DNA of 64,000 nucleotides from Bradysia coprophila (lineage: Eukaryota; Arthropoda; Insecta; Diptera; Sciaridae). Below the pieces are notes generated by a model. That model made no database searches, was not told the DNA's origin, and was given only the letters and a program-made list of their open reading frames with translations. Shown piece after piece: positions 35,918 to 47,000 of the stretch. The stretch spans positions 7,659,410 to 7,723,409 of the forward strand of contig NC_050738.1 in NCBI RefSeq assembly GCF_014529535.1, read 5' to 3'. A program made the translations under genes and the position numbers. Positions within the stretch are counted from its first letter, which is position 1, and each line of letters starts with the position of its first letter.

Positions 35918-37362
35918 CTTCACTTTTTAGTTTGTAGACACGTGACAACAAGATCTACAGACAACCCAAAATTAAACTAAATAATTATAGGGAAATCCAT
36001 CCCAAATACATCTACAAAATATTGTCAAAAACACAATATTTCCATGGAAATTACTCACAATTCAATTAAACGTTGAGAAGTGATTGGGGCCCTCAAAATA
36101 ACCCACCTCAATTTTCCTTTGACATTTATTAATTTTTCGTTTCATGAAAAATTATAACATCTTTTCAATCTACTTTTACGTAGACTGGCATAGATGCCTA
36201 ATAAATAGTACATAGCTACAAGCAAAAATTGAATATTAAAGCAATAAATGGTGTATGGGGAAAAACAAAAAAAAATACTTACGTTTCGTCCCTGGAGCTT
36301 CGTATATTTATAATTGGATCACATATTTGTGTATACTCTTGCTGATTTTGTTTGTATGTGTAAACATGGAAAGGGGGAGTCTATAAAAACCATCTGCTTT
36401 TTCGCAAATCGTTACTTGTCCCCTTGTATGTCGGTAAAAGGTATTAACGAATTTCGCAATATAGAACTGCATGGAAATGTTTGCACATGGTCTTTCCGTG
36501 GACGACCCCTTACATTTCATCTATGTGAATATTTGCGTTTCCCTTTTTTTTGCATTTGATTGTTTTTCTATCATACCGTCCGTATTTCGTTAAAGTAATG
36601 CCACAAACACATATAGCTTTCGTCAAGAATTGACAAGGGTTTGTTTTTCCTTATGACTTGATAAATATTATTAAAATGAGGGAGACATATTGGTCATAAC
36701 TGTTCTGTTCTGGTGCATGCTCACCTCACAATAAATATCTGAATCTGAAATTAGTAATGACAAAGAATGGAGCAGAAGATACGAAGGGTTTTTATTATCT
36801 ATGAGCTGGCAAGATTGAAGGACTTTTGCAATAAAATTTTAAGAATGTAACGTTCAGGCAACATCAACATTTTCTCAAAATTAAATCACACAGGGTCTAG
36901 AACATAGAATTATGAAAATTATAAGAGCAACAAATGCATCAATTTTTGTGAAGGAGCCGGTGTACTGTCTTAGGGTTCTTTTCATTTTTCAAACATTAAT
37001 TTCAACACCCATCTCCCGGTCAACTCGAGAAAGTATTATTATTATCTACCGGCTAATCAATCGAGAAATTTCGATTATACTCGTCGCTGTGAGTGAAGCA
37101 AATTTATTATCGCATATTATGAATATAAAGACGAAGTTTTTACCAGGCGACAAAACATCATCGACAAGACACTTTGAAAATGTAACTCATGAACCGGATT
37201 CTTCCGATAAAGAACTAAAAATTTTCTATCGTAAAACGGATTGGTACAAACGAAAGACTTTATTCAAGATCAATTCTGATCCTAGGCGAACCAATTTCAC
37301 AATCAACTCGAGAAAGTATTACTAATTTCGACGCCCATGAAAAATTCGTTACATAGCCCGGG
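35918..37362. other. Intergenic region with one unexplained 137-codon frame
   Basis: The plus-strand frame 36912-37325 is the longest unassigned one here. It has no recognisable domain, is bracketed by two copies of TCAACTCGAGAAAGTATTA (about 37019 and 37302), and is therefore more likely repeat-derived than a gene. Nothing else stands out. Confidence 0.35.
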
Positions 37363-37690
37363 ATAAAAATGAAAAGTCTCGTTTTCGTGTGTTTATTGAA
37401 CTTGGCTACGCCTCGGATCAAGGGCCATCTCAATAGAACAAACTGACAAATTAAAATGAAAAATCATATATTTGAATGTGTGTGTGACAGCTCCGTGTAC
37501 AGACAGTACTCGGGACTCTTAATGTCCAAAGTAAAGCGACTCATAATGTCAAAATCAAAGCAAAGTTGACGTTTTCGTGTTAGTGGTGTGTGTGACATAA
37601 TTTTTCAATGAATTTCGGTCATAATTCGTCTAGGTAGTCTATGTCTCGGATAAACCATATTCACACAAAAACTCTACTTTTCATATTTGC
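37363..37690. repeat. Foldback element, copy D, arms split by about 200 bp
   Basis: The left arm at 37363-37430 (GGGATAAAAATGAAAAGTCT, TTCGTGTGTTTATTGA, GGCTACGCCTCGGATCA) and the right arm at 37638-37690 (CTCGGATAAACCATATTCAC, AAAACTCTACTTTTCATAT) correspond to the two arms of copy A. The interior of about 200 bp is unrelated to copy A, so it is either a longer version of the element or a copy with an insertion. Confidence 0.6.
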
Positions 37691-37725
37691 GATACCTTCG
37701 TCTCGACAGAATTTTCTATCGCAGT

Positions 37726-37809
37726 CAGGCCTAGACCAGCCATATGAGGCGACTTGGAAAAACACAAGTGTGCCCTTAGTAATTTTATTAAATAGCCAGT
37801 CCGGCCCTG
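37726..37809. mobile_element. 84-bp hAT-like micro-MITE with perfect 8-bp target duplication
   Basis: The ends CAGGCCTAGACCAGCCATAT and AAATAGCCAGTCCGGCCCTG are imperfect inverted repeats of about 20 bp. ATCGCAGT flanks the element on both sides (37718-37725 and 37810-37817). CAGG ends with an 8-bp duplication are diagnostic of hAT. Confidence 0.8.
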
Positions 37810-39208
37810 ATCGCAGTATTTTTACTTGATAACCGATATGAAAGAGAAAAGGTGCTCTATTGAAGATCATTTAATTTATTAAACGAAGCTATTGGTATCT
37901 GCAATTAAACGATCAAATCATGCTCGGAGCAAGCAGGCGTGACGCAAGTCCACTACCAAAAAAGTTTTTTTTTAGGACGGCGGAGCATATATACAGCAAC
38001 TTCTTCCCCAGATGTTGAGGAACATATTGTTAGGAAAATTGTTAAAAAATGTATTGAAAGAATTTAAACGGAAGAAAACCGAATCATCTGCCACTTGTGA
38101 AGCAAATTTCTTTTTTTTTAATTTTCTTTCGCAAATTTTTTGGGTCTTTTTTTCTTTTTTGCGTACGGCGTCACCTTCAGCAATATCAGTTATTATTTTG
38201 TAAGGAAGATAAAGGACTTGCGTCACATTTACCCTTTAAGGTTTTTTTGACTGATTTTGAATACCTTCAAAATTTTGTTCAAGCGCTGTGAAATTCTTAC
38301 AAACATTTTTTAAGCGAAAATTGATCTACAATCTACATGTATTCAGGAGCAAAAATTATAATTTCAAAATTATATTTCAAAATTCCATATTTTAGCATTC
38401 AAATTTTATTATTCGGTTTAAAATTCGAAAATAATTCATAAGAAAATAGACGGGCTTTACGAAAACAAATACGGTGCAAACAATTGATCGACATTGAATA
38501 ATAAAGGCAGTTTTTGTTTCAAAACGTGCTATAAACTGTAATCATATTCTAAAATATTCATAATAAGTGTAAGTTAATGCAAGTCTCGTTTTCCCGTCAT
38601 TTGCGCCATGTCTTTTATGCGACCATATTGATTGCTTCGACGTCATTGATATCAGGCATATTCCGATTATTTGTACTTGATTGCCATATCAAGCCAATAA
38701 AACTCATTTATCAATCATTCCATTCGTTTTTGGATGTATTTCGAAATTGCAAATGTGCACGGCTCCAAAGGACAAAGGTATAATATAAGATTATGCACCT
38801 CTTGCCGAAATTGTTATCAAGGCGTGTGGACATTGCGGGTCAAGCCGAAGGCGAGTTTATTTCAGATGATCGTAAGCGATGGTAAGCGTTATGGAGTCAG
38901 CCAAACCCCAATTTGGTTAAACAAAGTATCAAATTTTAATGTTATGTGCCGATACGTTCTGTTCTTAAAATGTTATACAATGCAACGACTCTTGCGAATC
39001 TCTCTATCAAGCAAACTACAATTATTAAGGTCTGTGAATCTTAGATGTATTCTATTGTTTTATAAGCCTTCAAAGGCATCGTTGCTTAGCTAAAATTGTA
39101 GCCTACATTTGTGTGTCTGGTATTTCATTTTTGATGATATCTTTCCATATGAATGCTTTTCGAGGAAAACGTACGATATAACTCGCTAAATTGCCTAAAA
39201 TCTGCCGT
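37810..39208. other. Intergenic region
   Basis: No gene supported. Overlapping open frames on both strands at 37972-38291 coincide with T-rich and A-rich tracts. The 119-codon plus frame at 38734-39093 has no domain pattern that I recognise. AATTGCCTAAAATC at about 39190 recalls the small foldback at 2453. Confidence 0.35.
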
Positions 39209-39406
39209 CCGCAACAGATAAAATAAACCAGGCAGTACTGCTTGACTAGGAACCTGAATTAAAAGCCTTATAATTTGCGAATACAATAAATTGATTAAGT
39301 TTGTGTCAGTGTTCACTTGAGTTCATTTTCATACATTAAATTAGGTCGCTTATTTGACTTTTCAAAAATGAGCCGCTACTGCCTGGGTTATTTTACTATG
39401 CCGTGG
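39209..39406. mobile_element. About 200-bp MITE with CCAGGCAG-type inverted ends, copy 2
   Basis: Same orientation and interior as 31095-31292. Left end AACAGATAAAATAAACCAGG then CAGTACTGCTTG; right end CCGCTACTGCCTGGGTTATT then TTACTATGCCGTGG. Differences from copy 1 are scattered substitutions and short indels, so both are old. Confidence 0.75.
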
Positions 39407-39795
39407 TATTTAACACCACACACCATACGAATCATAAAAACACCAATTGTAATCACTCAGACCATTTTAATCATATGAATAAATCCAGTTTCGAAGTAAT
39501 TCGAAGTAAAATTGGTTTTTGATAATCCAAATAAAAAGGTTATCCAAATAAGTTCATCAATCTGAGCGACACATATATTACCCGTTGAGAAATTAACTGA
39601 AGTTGAACAATTTCTTTATGCATATCTGCGAAAAGTAATTCAAATTTAAAACGATTTACGCAAAAAAGTAATGTCTCATTTTACCCCAAGATCACAGGGT
39701 ACGTTCTCGCCGAATAGTAGGTGAACAATATTCACTTCAAAAGCGTGGCTCATTCTGTAAGGTGACATGGTCCCGCTGATTAGGCACGACAGTCC

Positions 39796-40399
39796 CTAAA
39801 CAATATTTCCATTAGAATTTAGACGAAATTGGCAAATAATCCGAAGGTGTACCTCTGATCTGTCTTCTGGGGATCCTTCAATTAAATCGCAAATATTGAA
39901 AAATACCTCTTGAATTGAAAACGATGTATCCATTGGATCTTCAACATGCCTGTTTTTCGGACAACGGGCTTCTGAACTGACTCGAAGAAACTGTCGTAAA
40001 ATATGTCGAATTCAATTAGCATTTTTCACACAAAGATTGCAAACATTTTTCATTCGTTAAGTGAATATTCAAATAACTAATTAAGCTTATGAAGTTATTG
40101 GACTTGTTTACAATAAATGACTGCAATACCTCGCTCACATTACATTCTCAGCCCAAATAACAAATTGGTTCGATTGAGTTCTAATATAATTTTAATCGCT
40201 TTTATACCTGATCGGATATCGGTTCATGACAATCAATAATTTTTTGCCACAGATCAGTATTGTTTTTCTGCTGACATGCCATTGCAGTTGCTGCTAGCAG
40301 TTGTTGTGTCGATATACATGCGGCTGTAAGAGCACTTGTGTCTTGTGCACTAATTTGCTGTACACACCAAATTCCGACAATGAAGTATAACACTTTCAT
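39796..40399 (-). CDS. Probable two-exon gene for a small secreted six-cysteine protein
   Basis: Exon 1 runs from an ATG at 40399 to 40208, where CAG is followed by donor GTATAA. Exon 2 starts after TTTTACGACAG at 39990 and ends with TAG at 39796. The intron is 217 nt and both sides are phase 0. The product has 128 residues. MKVLYFIVGIWCVQQISA is a good signal peptide with cleavage before QDTS. The mature protein has cysteines at about 28, 42, 57, 74, 98 and 117 and is predicted helical (ALTAACISTQQLLAATAM). An even cysteine count suggests three disulphides. Spacing does not fit the classical odorant-binding pattern, which needs C2 and C3 three residues apart, so I do not assign a family. A TATA box lies about 70 bases upstream of the ATG. 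Exon 2 and its splice sites are inferred. Confidence 0.6.
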
Positions 40400-40466
40400 T
40401 TTAGAGATTTTTAAAGAAAATATGTGAGAGCTCGATCTACACTGTCGAATTAAGCGTTGTTTTGTG

Positions 40467-40475
40467 ACTTTTATA
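40467..40475 (-). promoter_or_regulatory. TATA box of the small secreted-protein gene
   Basis: On the minus strand the sequence reads TATAAAAGT, 68-76 bases upstream of the ATG. Transcription would start near 40440, giving a 5'UTR of about 40 nt. Strong TATA boxes are typical of tissue-specific insect secretory genes. Confidence 0.55.
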
Positions 40476-40503
40476 GTTAAATTCGTTGAGTGTATAGCAC
40501 ACC

Positions 40504-40557
40504 TGAACAAATAATGTGTCTTTCCATACTTGAACAAATAATGTATCTTTCCATACT
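40504..40557. repeat. 27-bp tandem duplication upstream of the secreted-protein gene
   Basis: Two adjacent copies of TGAACAAATAATGTRTCTTT plus CCATACT differ at one base. They begin about 30 bp upstream of the TATA box, a position where a duplicated regulatory segment could matter, but no known site is recognised. Confidence 0.75.
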
Positions 40558-41310
40558 TGACAAGTTTAAGGTTTTTCGAATAATTTTTGGATAGTCTTCG
40601 TAGGAATGATTACATGGTATGAGACCTAATGACATTGATTCCAAAACGGTAGTAGACATTTTTCACAACACTCAAACTATCTAAATTAGGAATTCCGTGA
40701 CACAAAAGTGCTACTGGAGATTACGATTTTGATTTATAAGTCGATGAATGGAAACATTTCGACTTTAAGAGTCAGTTCGCCAATTCGTGAGACAAATTTT
40801 CAATTTATGAAACAGGCTCGCTCCTATATTATTGAATTATAGCTCATTCGATTTGTCGTTCAATTCTAGCGAACACGTATCTGCCATTTTTTTTTTTTTC
40901 AAATAAAATACACTTTGGGTGTAATGTGTCTAAGTGTCATGCGATGTCAGTTGATGGTGATCAAATTTTTTTTAGCAATAACTTGAAGATTGAAACTTTG
41001 TAGGATTGTTGGCCTATCCACGGCCGACAATTTGACCCCATCCTCTGACGTCCGCACTCACCATGGCCAGCCATCAGTCAAAATATAGTCAACTTTCAAA
41101 TACATCATTGTTCTGATGGGCCGACCACATATTATGGTAGCTGACCTCAGCCATCATCACATACCAAAATATTACCTCAGAAGATTTCTGTTGCACGGAT
41201 CGCGAACCATTTGAAAAAAAGTTGACCTTTTAATCCGCTGTTAAGGAGATGAGGCTACTGTTTATAAAATGTCAGTTAATTACAATGATTAATATCTCAA
41301 TCAGTCCTCT
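40558..41310. other. Intergenic region
   Basis: No gene or repeat of a recognised family. A 14-base T run occurs near 40889. GGCCGACAATTTGACC and GGGCCGACCACATATT around 41020-41130 are locally GC-richer, without further structure that I can define. Confidence 0.35.
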
Positions 41311-41717
41311 CAAAGGCTCTATACCAGGCAAAAGTTGACCGATTTTTAAACGTCGGATTCGTTCCTTACATCCGCCGTTTATACAATGACAACAAATGAA
41401 TGAAGGTAATATGGATTTTTATTGTGCGCGAAATTTTTGTGGAATTTTTTTTATTTTTATTTTTTTAAGGTATTTTAGGTTTTAGGTATTTAGAGTGATA
41501 TATATTTGATCACCCTAAATACCTAAAACCTAAAATACCTTAAAAAAAATAAAAATAAAAAAATTTCCACAAAAATCATTTGCGTTTTCAAAAATTTCGC
41601 GCACAATAAAAATCCATATCACCTTCATTCATTTGTTGTCATTGTATAAACGGCGGATGTAAGGAACGAATCCAACGTTTAAAAATCGGTCAACTTTTGC
41701 CTGGTATAGAGCCTTTG
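41311..41717. repeat. 407-bp near-perfect palindrome
   Basis: The left arm starts CAAAGGCTCTATACCAGGCA and the right arm ends TGCCTGGTATAGAGCCTTTG. The arms pair almost continuously through AAAATCGGTCAACTTTTGCC, GTAAGGAACGAATCC, TTCATTCATTTGTTGTCATT and ACCTAAAACCTAAAATACCT to a centre near 41505. Visible differences are a handful of substitutions and a short right-arm insertion (ATCATTTGCGTTTTCAAAA). There is no coding content. It could fold into a long hairpin RNA or extrude as a cruciform. Confidence 0.9.
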
Positions 41718-41750
41718 GTCCTCTGCATACAAAATTTGTTGCTAATAGTT

Positions 41751-43999
41751 CATAGCCTATTTTAGGAATTAAATTCCCAAAAATTCCAAAAATTCTTGAA
41801 ATTCTCGAAAATTCCCGAAAATTATAGAAATTCCCGAAAATTCTCGAAATTCCCGAAAATTCTCTAAAATTCTCGAAAATTCTTGAAAATTCCCGAAATT
41901 CTTAAAAATTGTTAAAACACTATAAACTCGCTCCGTTTCGATTTTATTGTTCTTCAAAGTGTGGCATTACATATTTCAAGGGACAAAGAGCTATTTTTAA
42001 GATTTTTCGATTTTCCGATATTGGTGTCACCGCCTTCGTGATCAACTCAGAGGTGTCTTAACCTGTTATTTCAGAACATTAATAGAACTGACGTGTATGA
42101 GGTAAAAGTAAAAATTTTAGTTCACAGTTCGTAGTTTTTACCAATGAATATACATACTAGTTATGGCAGATTCATCAAAATCTGTCGATTTATACTGAAC
42201 GCACTCATTATTTTTGTCAAGATAAAAACAAGCGTTAAAATCCGTTTTGAAAATCGTTATTTCCTCCGAGGTGACATTAGACCGTACCTGGATGATTTAT
42301 CCTGCATTTGTTTTTACGCTAAGAGGGATTCTTTTGAAAAACAGCCTACCGAAATCGGACGCATTTTCCAGTCGACTTTTTTATATGTGTCTAGAAAGGT
42401 ATTCGACCCTAGAAGCCAAAACCACTTTCAAAAAAATTCTTTGAAGTTTGTGTGGCTGGTGAAAGGTGATCAAAAACCGAAAACTTGCGTTTTTCTTACA
42501 AAAATTTCTCCAGTTACACGATTCGTACAGGGTCGTGTGGGGTGTCATTAGAAAGGTAATCATGTACTATTGAGCCGTATAAGAACTTATTGTGTTTAAA
42601 ATTCATCGACACTGAAATATGTGCAGTTGAAGTTTTCAACCGAAGACTTACACTGTTCTTACTACGATGAAATAGAAGTTGAAATGTTTAGGTGTACATA
42701 TTTCATCATAGATGCATCCAAACTTCATAAGAAGTTCTATTTGGCCGAAAAGCACATTAAATTACCTTTCAAATGATAACCCACACGACCATGTACGTTT
42801 TGTGTACCACGAGAAATTTCAGTAAGAACAGTGTAAGTCTTCGGTTGAAAACTTTAACTGCACATATTTCAGTCTCGATGAATTTTAAACACAATAAGTC
42901 CTTATTTGGCTCAATAGTACGTGTGATTACCTTTCTAATGACACCCCACACGACCCTGTACGGCTGGTGTAACTGGAGACATTTTTGTAAGAAAAGTGCA
43001 AGTTTTCGGTTTTTGAACACCTTTCACCAGCCAAACAAACTTCAAAGAATTTTTTTGAAAGTGGTTTTGGCTTCTAGTGTCGAATACCTTTCTAGGCACA
43101 GATAAAAAAAAGTCCACTGGAAAATTCGTCCGATTTCGGTAGGCTGTTTTTAAAAAGAATCCCTCTAATTCAATGTTCGAGCTTTTTATTTTTCACTTCT
43201 TGCTGCGCTGTGGCATTATTTTCAAGTGATCAGCTTTCTTTTTCTACATGATTTACGTTATTGAAAGTAATATGATAGCGCAAACAAATGAAGATCAGCT
43301 CAGCACTGAAAGTAAGGTCTGTAGTTCTAAATGTTTCATTTTAGACTTCACCATTCATGTTTCCTATCAAAACAATTTCTTTTTGTAAATGTTCGGTTTT
43401 AATACCTTGACGTGCGAATTGAAATTTTCCCTTTTAACTCATGGACTCTTGCACTCATCAAACTAAAAAATTTGGTACGTATTTTTTACGAGATTAGGCA
43501 ATATAAAGTTAATTCGCTAACTCTCTATAGTTTTTATGATAGATTACAATTTCTCTTCAGACAATAATTGTCCATTCAGTGACCGAGCTCAGCACCTATT
43601 TTTTCCAGCGCCTCGGGCACGGTACCGAATCTCCCATAGGGTAATACGTCTCTGAGTGGTTTAAAGGTGTCTTCGACGAAGCACCGGCAAAGAAAACTGT
43701 GGAACAAAGTCCGAAAATTCAATTTTAATTTTTTTCACTTCCTGTCGATACAATGTCGATATCTTTTTTAGTTGCTTATTCTAGAATTGTTATCAGTTTA
43801 CTTAAATCGGAAATTAAAATCAACGAATTGTTGAGCGATGGTATATTTTACTTGCAATGAAATTCTCGAAATTCCCGAAAATTCTGTAAAATTCCCGAAA
43901 ATTCTCGAAATTCCCGAAAATTCTCGAAATACCCGAAAATTCTCGAAATTCTCTAAAATTCCCGAAAATTCTTTAAGAAATTACCTAAAATAGGCTATT
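41751..43999. mobile_element. 2.25-kb composite word-array element with hAT-like ends
   Basis: The left end (CATAGCCTATTTTAGGAATT) mirrors the right end (ACCTAAAATAGGCTATT). Flanking octamers TAATAGTT (41743-41750) and AAATAGCT (44000-44007) match at six of eight positions, consistent with an old 8-bp duplication. Each end carries about 130-150 bp of degenerate AATTCCCGAAAATTC and AATTCTCGAAAATTC words (41760-41905 and 43858-43975). The interior holds a complete 855-bp foldback (42314-43168) and otherwise unassigned DNA. No transposase ORF. Confidence 0.7.
42314..43168. repeat. 855-bp long foldback element, copy 1
   Basis: It begins AGAGGGATTCTTTTGAAAA and ends TTTTTAAAAAGAATCCCTCT. The arms are reverse complements over most of their length to a centre near 42740. 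Paired landmarks include CCTACCGAAATCGGAC, GTATTCGACCCTAGAAGCCA, TGTGGGGTGTCATTAGAAAG and GTGCAGTTGAAGTTTTCAAC with their complements on the right. Open frames of 60-135 codons occur on both strands because of the symmetry; none looks like a protein. It lies wholly within the element at 41751-43999. Confidence 0.85.
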
Positions 44000-44007
44000 A
44001 AATAGCT

Positions 44008-47000
44008 TCATAAAAGTATTCTTCAATAAGAAGTTTAAATACATGAGAGATGGCGGTTCACTACAGAAAGGAGATTTTGATGTAATAATGACGTCAAAAG
44101 ACTGGAAAATTTGCAAAACAAAACTGATCAATTTGCAGTAACTCGAGCTCTGCTGTCCGATCTTTGTTATTTGAAACGACTCCTTATGAAAGTTATTGTG
44201 GATGTTTAAAATTGGATTTAACAGTCTTTGACATTTTTGATGGTCAGACTCTTCATACTAATTGACTCACTCATGATACTGATTACCGATGACTTTAGTG
44301 TATTATAATGTAGTATGGTAATATCGATGTTGATTATTGTGGTGACAAAATTGTGGTAAATTGCGATAGACCCACGGACGTACATGCACATTATTATCCA
44401 ACCAATCTGCTTTGATGTTACACCATGTCGAAATTGGAACATTATTATTATTGGAAATTAAACTTTATTATTTCAATCGATTGCGGTGGCGTTTTAAAAT
44501 TTGCGTCTACCACTGAAATAATGGATCCCCTGGCGAAATTTCAATATCCAATAAAATGGATAATGCCGAGCAAAAATCTATATATTCTAATGAAATACAC
44601 CTAAACTATACAATTTGAAACTATTGCGAACCATTGTGAAAGGTGATGGTTATAGCAACCCTACACGACAGTTCACATAAAAGTTGTATTGAAAGTTCTG
44701 CAAACTTTAACTTGTGGTTGAAATATGTCATGTGCTTCTGTAGAGACAGATCCCTTTCAGTGCCAAATTTATTTCCCCATATTTGGACCAAAAAGTTTCA
44801 ATAAATTTCGATTATACATAACTGCTACCCCATAATACCCATTAGGTTTATATTCACATAATATTTCGAAGCACAGTAGCATTTCATACATTTCAAACTT
44901 TTTGGGATTTAATTACAAATGTTTTTGACATGCATTTTATATTATTTTTCATTTGGGAACACAACAAAAAAAATGAGGACGAAATATAAGACAAAATTTG
45001 TTGAAAACCATCAAAACATTTTATCGGAAAAGAGAATTTTAATTAAAATCGATTTTGAGGTTCCAAAGAAAAAGAAAAGAATCACTCGTACCGAATTGAA
45101 ACTTCTCCTTACTGTGAAACTTTAACTAAATATACACGAGATTCTCTGAGCAAGTATTTTACTTTAACATTGAATTGCACGCAGTCCTCCCACGATTTAA
45201 AAATCCTCCTATTTTAGGAGTTTTGGTAGGTTTTTAGACTTAGGCTTTAAGAGATTTTTAGGAGCTTTTGTTCCCTGGGAACAATATTCATTTTTTAACA
45301 ACCTTTTATATTTCCTTGTACAAATAGCTCGATGTAGAAGGCCCCTATTTTTGTGATAAATTCATCATTGTACGAATTGCACTCCCCTATTTTTTGTAGA
45401 AGACTCATATTTTTCCTTTTACAGTGGCTATTGCTGGAAAGTCTATTTCTTGTAACATCCTTTGCATTATTACATGGAAAGTATACTTCTTCGTTCCAGT
45501 ATGTAGCAAAATTAAACTCACGAAGCGGAGCGGAGCGAGCGAGTTTTTGTTGTTGTTTATACTGACTTTCGATGATGCAACAATAGGAAACTTCACAACT
45601 CTAAAAGTATAAAAGAATCTCTGATCCGAGCAAATAATTACGAAAAGGCTATTTGCACAAAGCGCGATTAGTCTTTATTTGACTGTTCGCAATTTGTGCC
45701 GAATGCGAAATTTTTGAATTCCTAGATTTGTTCAGCCTACAGGGAATCTTCTGACCAGAAGTAGTAATAATTCATGGGGTAGAAACTTTCTGGTGAAGAG
45801 GTCTCTATTAGCGGTAAGAACTGATCGGGAAATATCTAAATAGATAGGTACATTATGTCTGCAAACTTGAAGTTAGAATTTTGGCATGGTAATTAGCGTG
45901 GGTCGAATCGACACAGAAATGAGATTTTTTTCTGCTCCCCTTCAAAAAATCTATTTATAGTACACCATAGAATGTACTTATCAATAATTGTTACAAAAAA
46001 AGTATGGTCCTGACCCAGCGCCATCGACTACAAAAAATGCAACACCATTGGTAATTCAAACTTTCGAACTCACGACTCGCTAAGGGTGTCGCATTCTGCG
46101 TACTTTATCCTAAAATTTTCTCCAAATTGTTGAGGACAATTGCTATTTGTGACGCAAATTTTGTTGGTAACTTTCTTGAGTTCAGTCGAAGCATTAATTG
46201 CATGGTGATTGGAGCCATAGGGTGAAGTCAAATGCTTTAAATATGCTCCGCAGTTAGCCACTTTGAGGGGCACTGTCGTCAATTGCCTACACACTTGTTC
46301 CTTACTTTAGTCCCTGGGTGGAGTCAAAGTTAACGATGTTTTTCTCGTCATTCTAAAATGTAATGTTTGATAAAATGTGAATAAAAGTTTGTCGATATGT
46401 GATTGCGACAGCTATTTTAATGGAATTCAGGACAGGAATCACTGTACTGGCCGAAAATGTTTGGAACTAATAAAAAACACTTTTATTAAAAATGTTTTTC
46501 TAAGAAAATTATTTCACAAACATCATGTGGATCGGCAGTATCTGAATCAAAAATGAATAAGCACTAACATTTTACAGAATTAAATTTCAAATAATATTTC
46601 AAAAATAATTGTTTTGTTGAGATCGAAGAATAAAAAGCGTAAGGGCGAAATTTTTCAAGTTATTTTACTCATCCACTAACTGGATTGATCTTGATCCTGA
46701 TTTATATAAGTTTAATTATATTTACGATGTCTCATTTGGCGATTTTAGGAACATTTTTAAAATTTTAGGAGTTTTAGGAGGTGTGGGAGGCCTGACACGT
46801 ATACGTACGACGCAGGATAGCTTTTAATAAAGTTTTAAAGAAAACTAACCAATATCTAAGATTGTTTATTGTTCAGAAAGTCAAAAGATCTAACAATGAG
46901 AAAATCATATTCAACTTAAAAATGAAATCAGTAGAGCGAATCAGATAACTTAGTGGGTTAATATGTCTTTCCACGGTTCTATTCATATTTGCTCGCAAAC

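Noticed and set aside
36912..37325. 137-codon plus-strand open frame
   Set aside because: No domain, AT-driven composition, and bracketed by a duplicated TCAACTCGAGAAAGTATTA segment. Not called as a gene.
40202..40537. 111-codon frame starting upstream of the secreted-protein ATG
   Set aside because: The upstream Met lies above the TATA box; the internal ATG at 40399 starts a proper signal peptide.
41758..41957. 62-codon Phe/Glu-rich repetitive open frame
   Set aside because: It is translation of the AATTCCCGAAAATTC word array, not a gene.
42144..42551. 135-codon plus-strand open frame
   Set aside because: It overlaps the foldback at 42314-43168, with mirrored frames in the other arm. Not protein-like.
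46070..46294. Possible minus-strand coding exon or tRNA-derived SINE
   Set aside because: GAGTTCGAAAG resembles a B box and the frame looks protein-like, but neither a full tRNA fold nor a start codon or partner exon could be shown.
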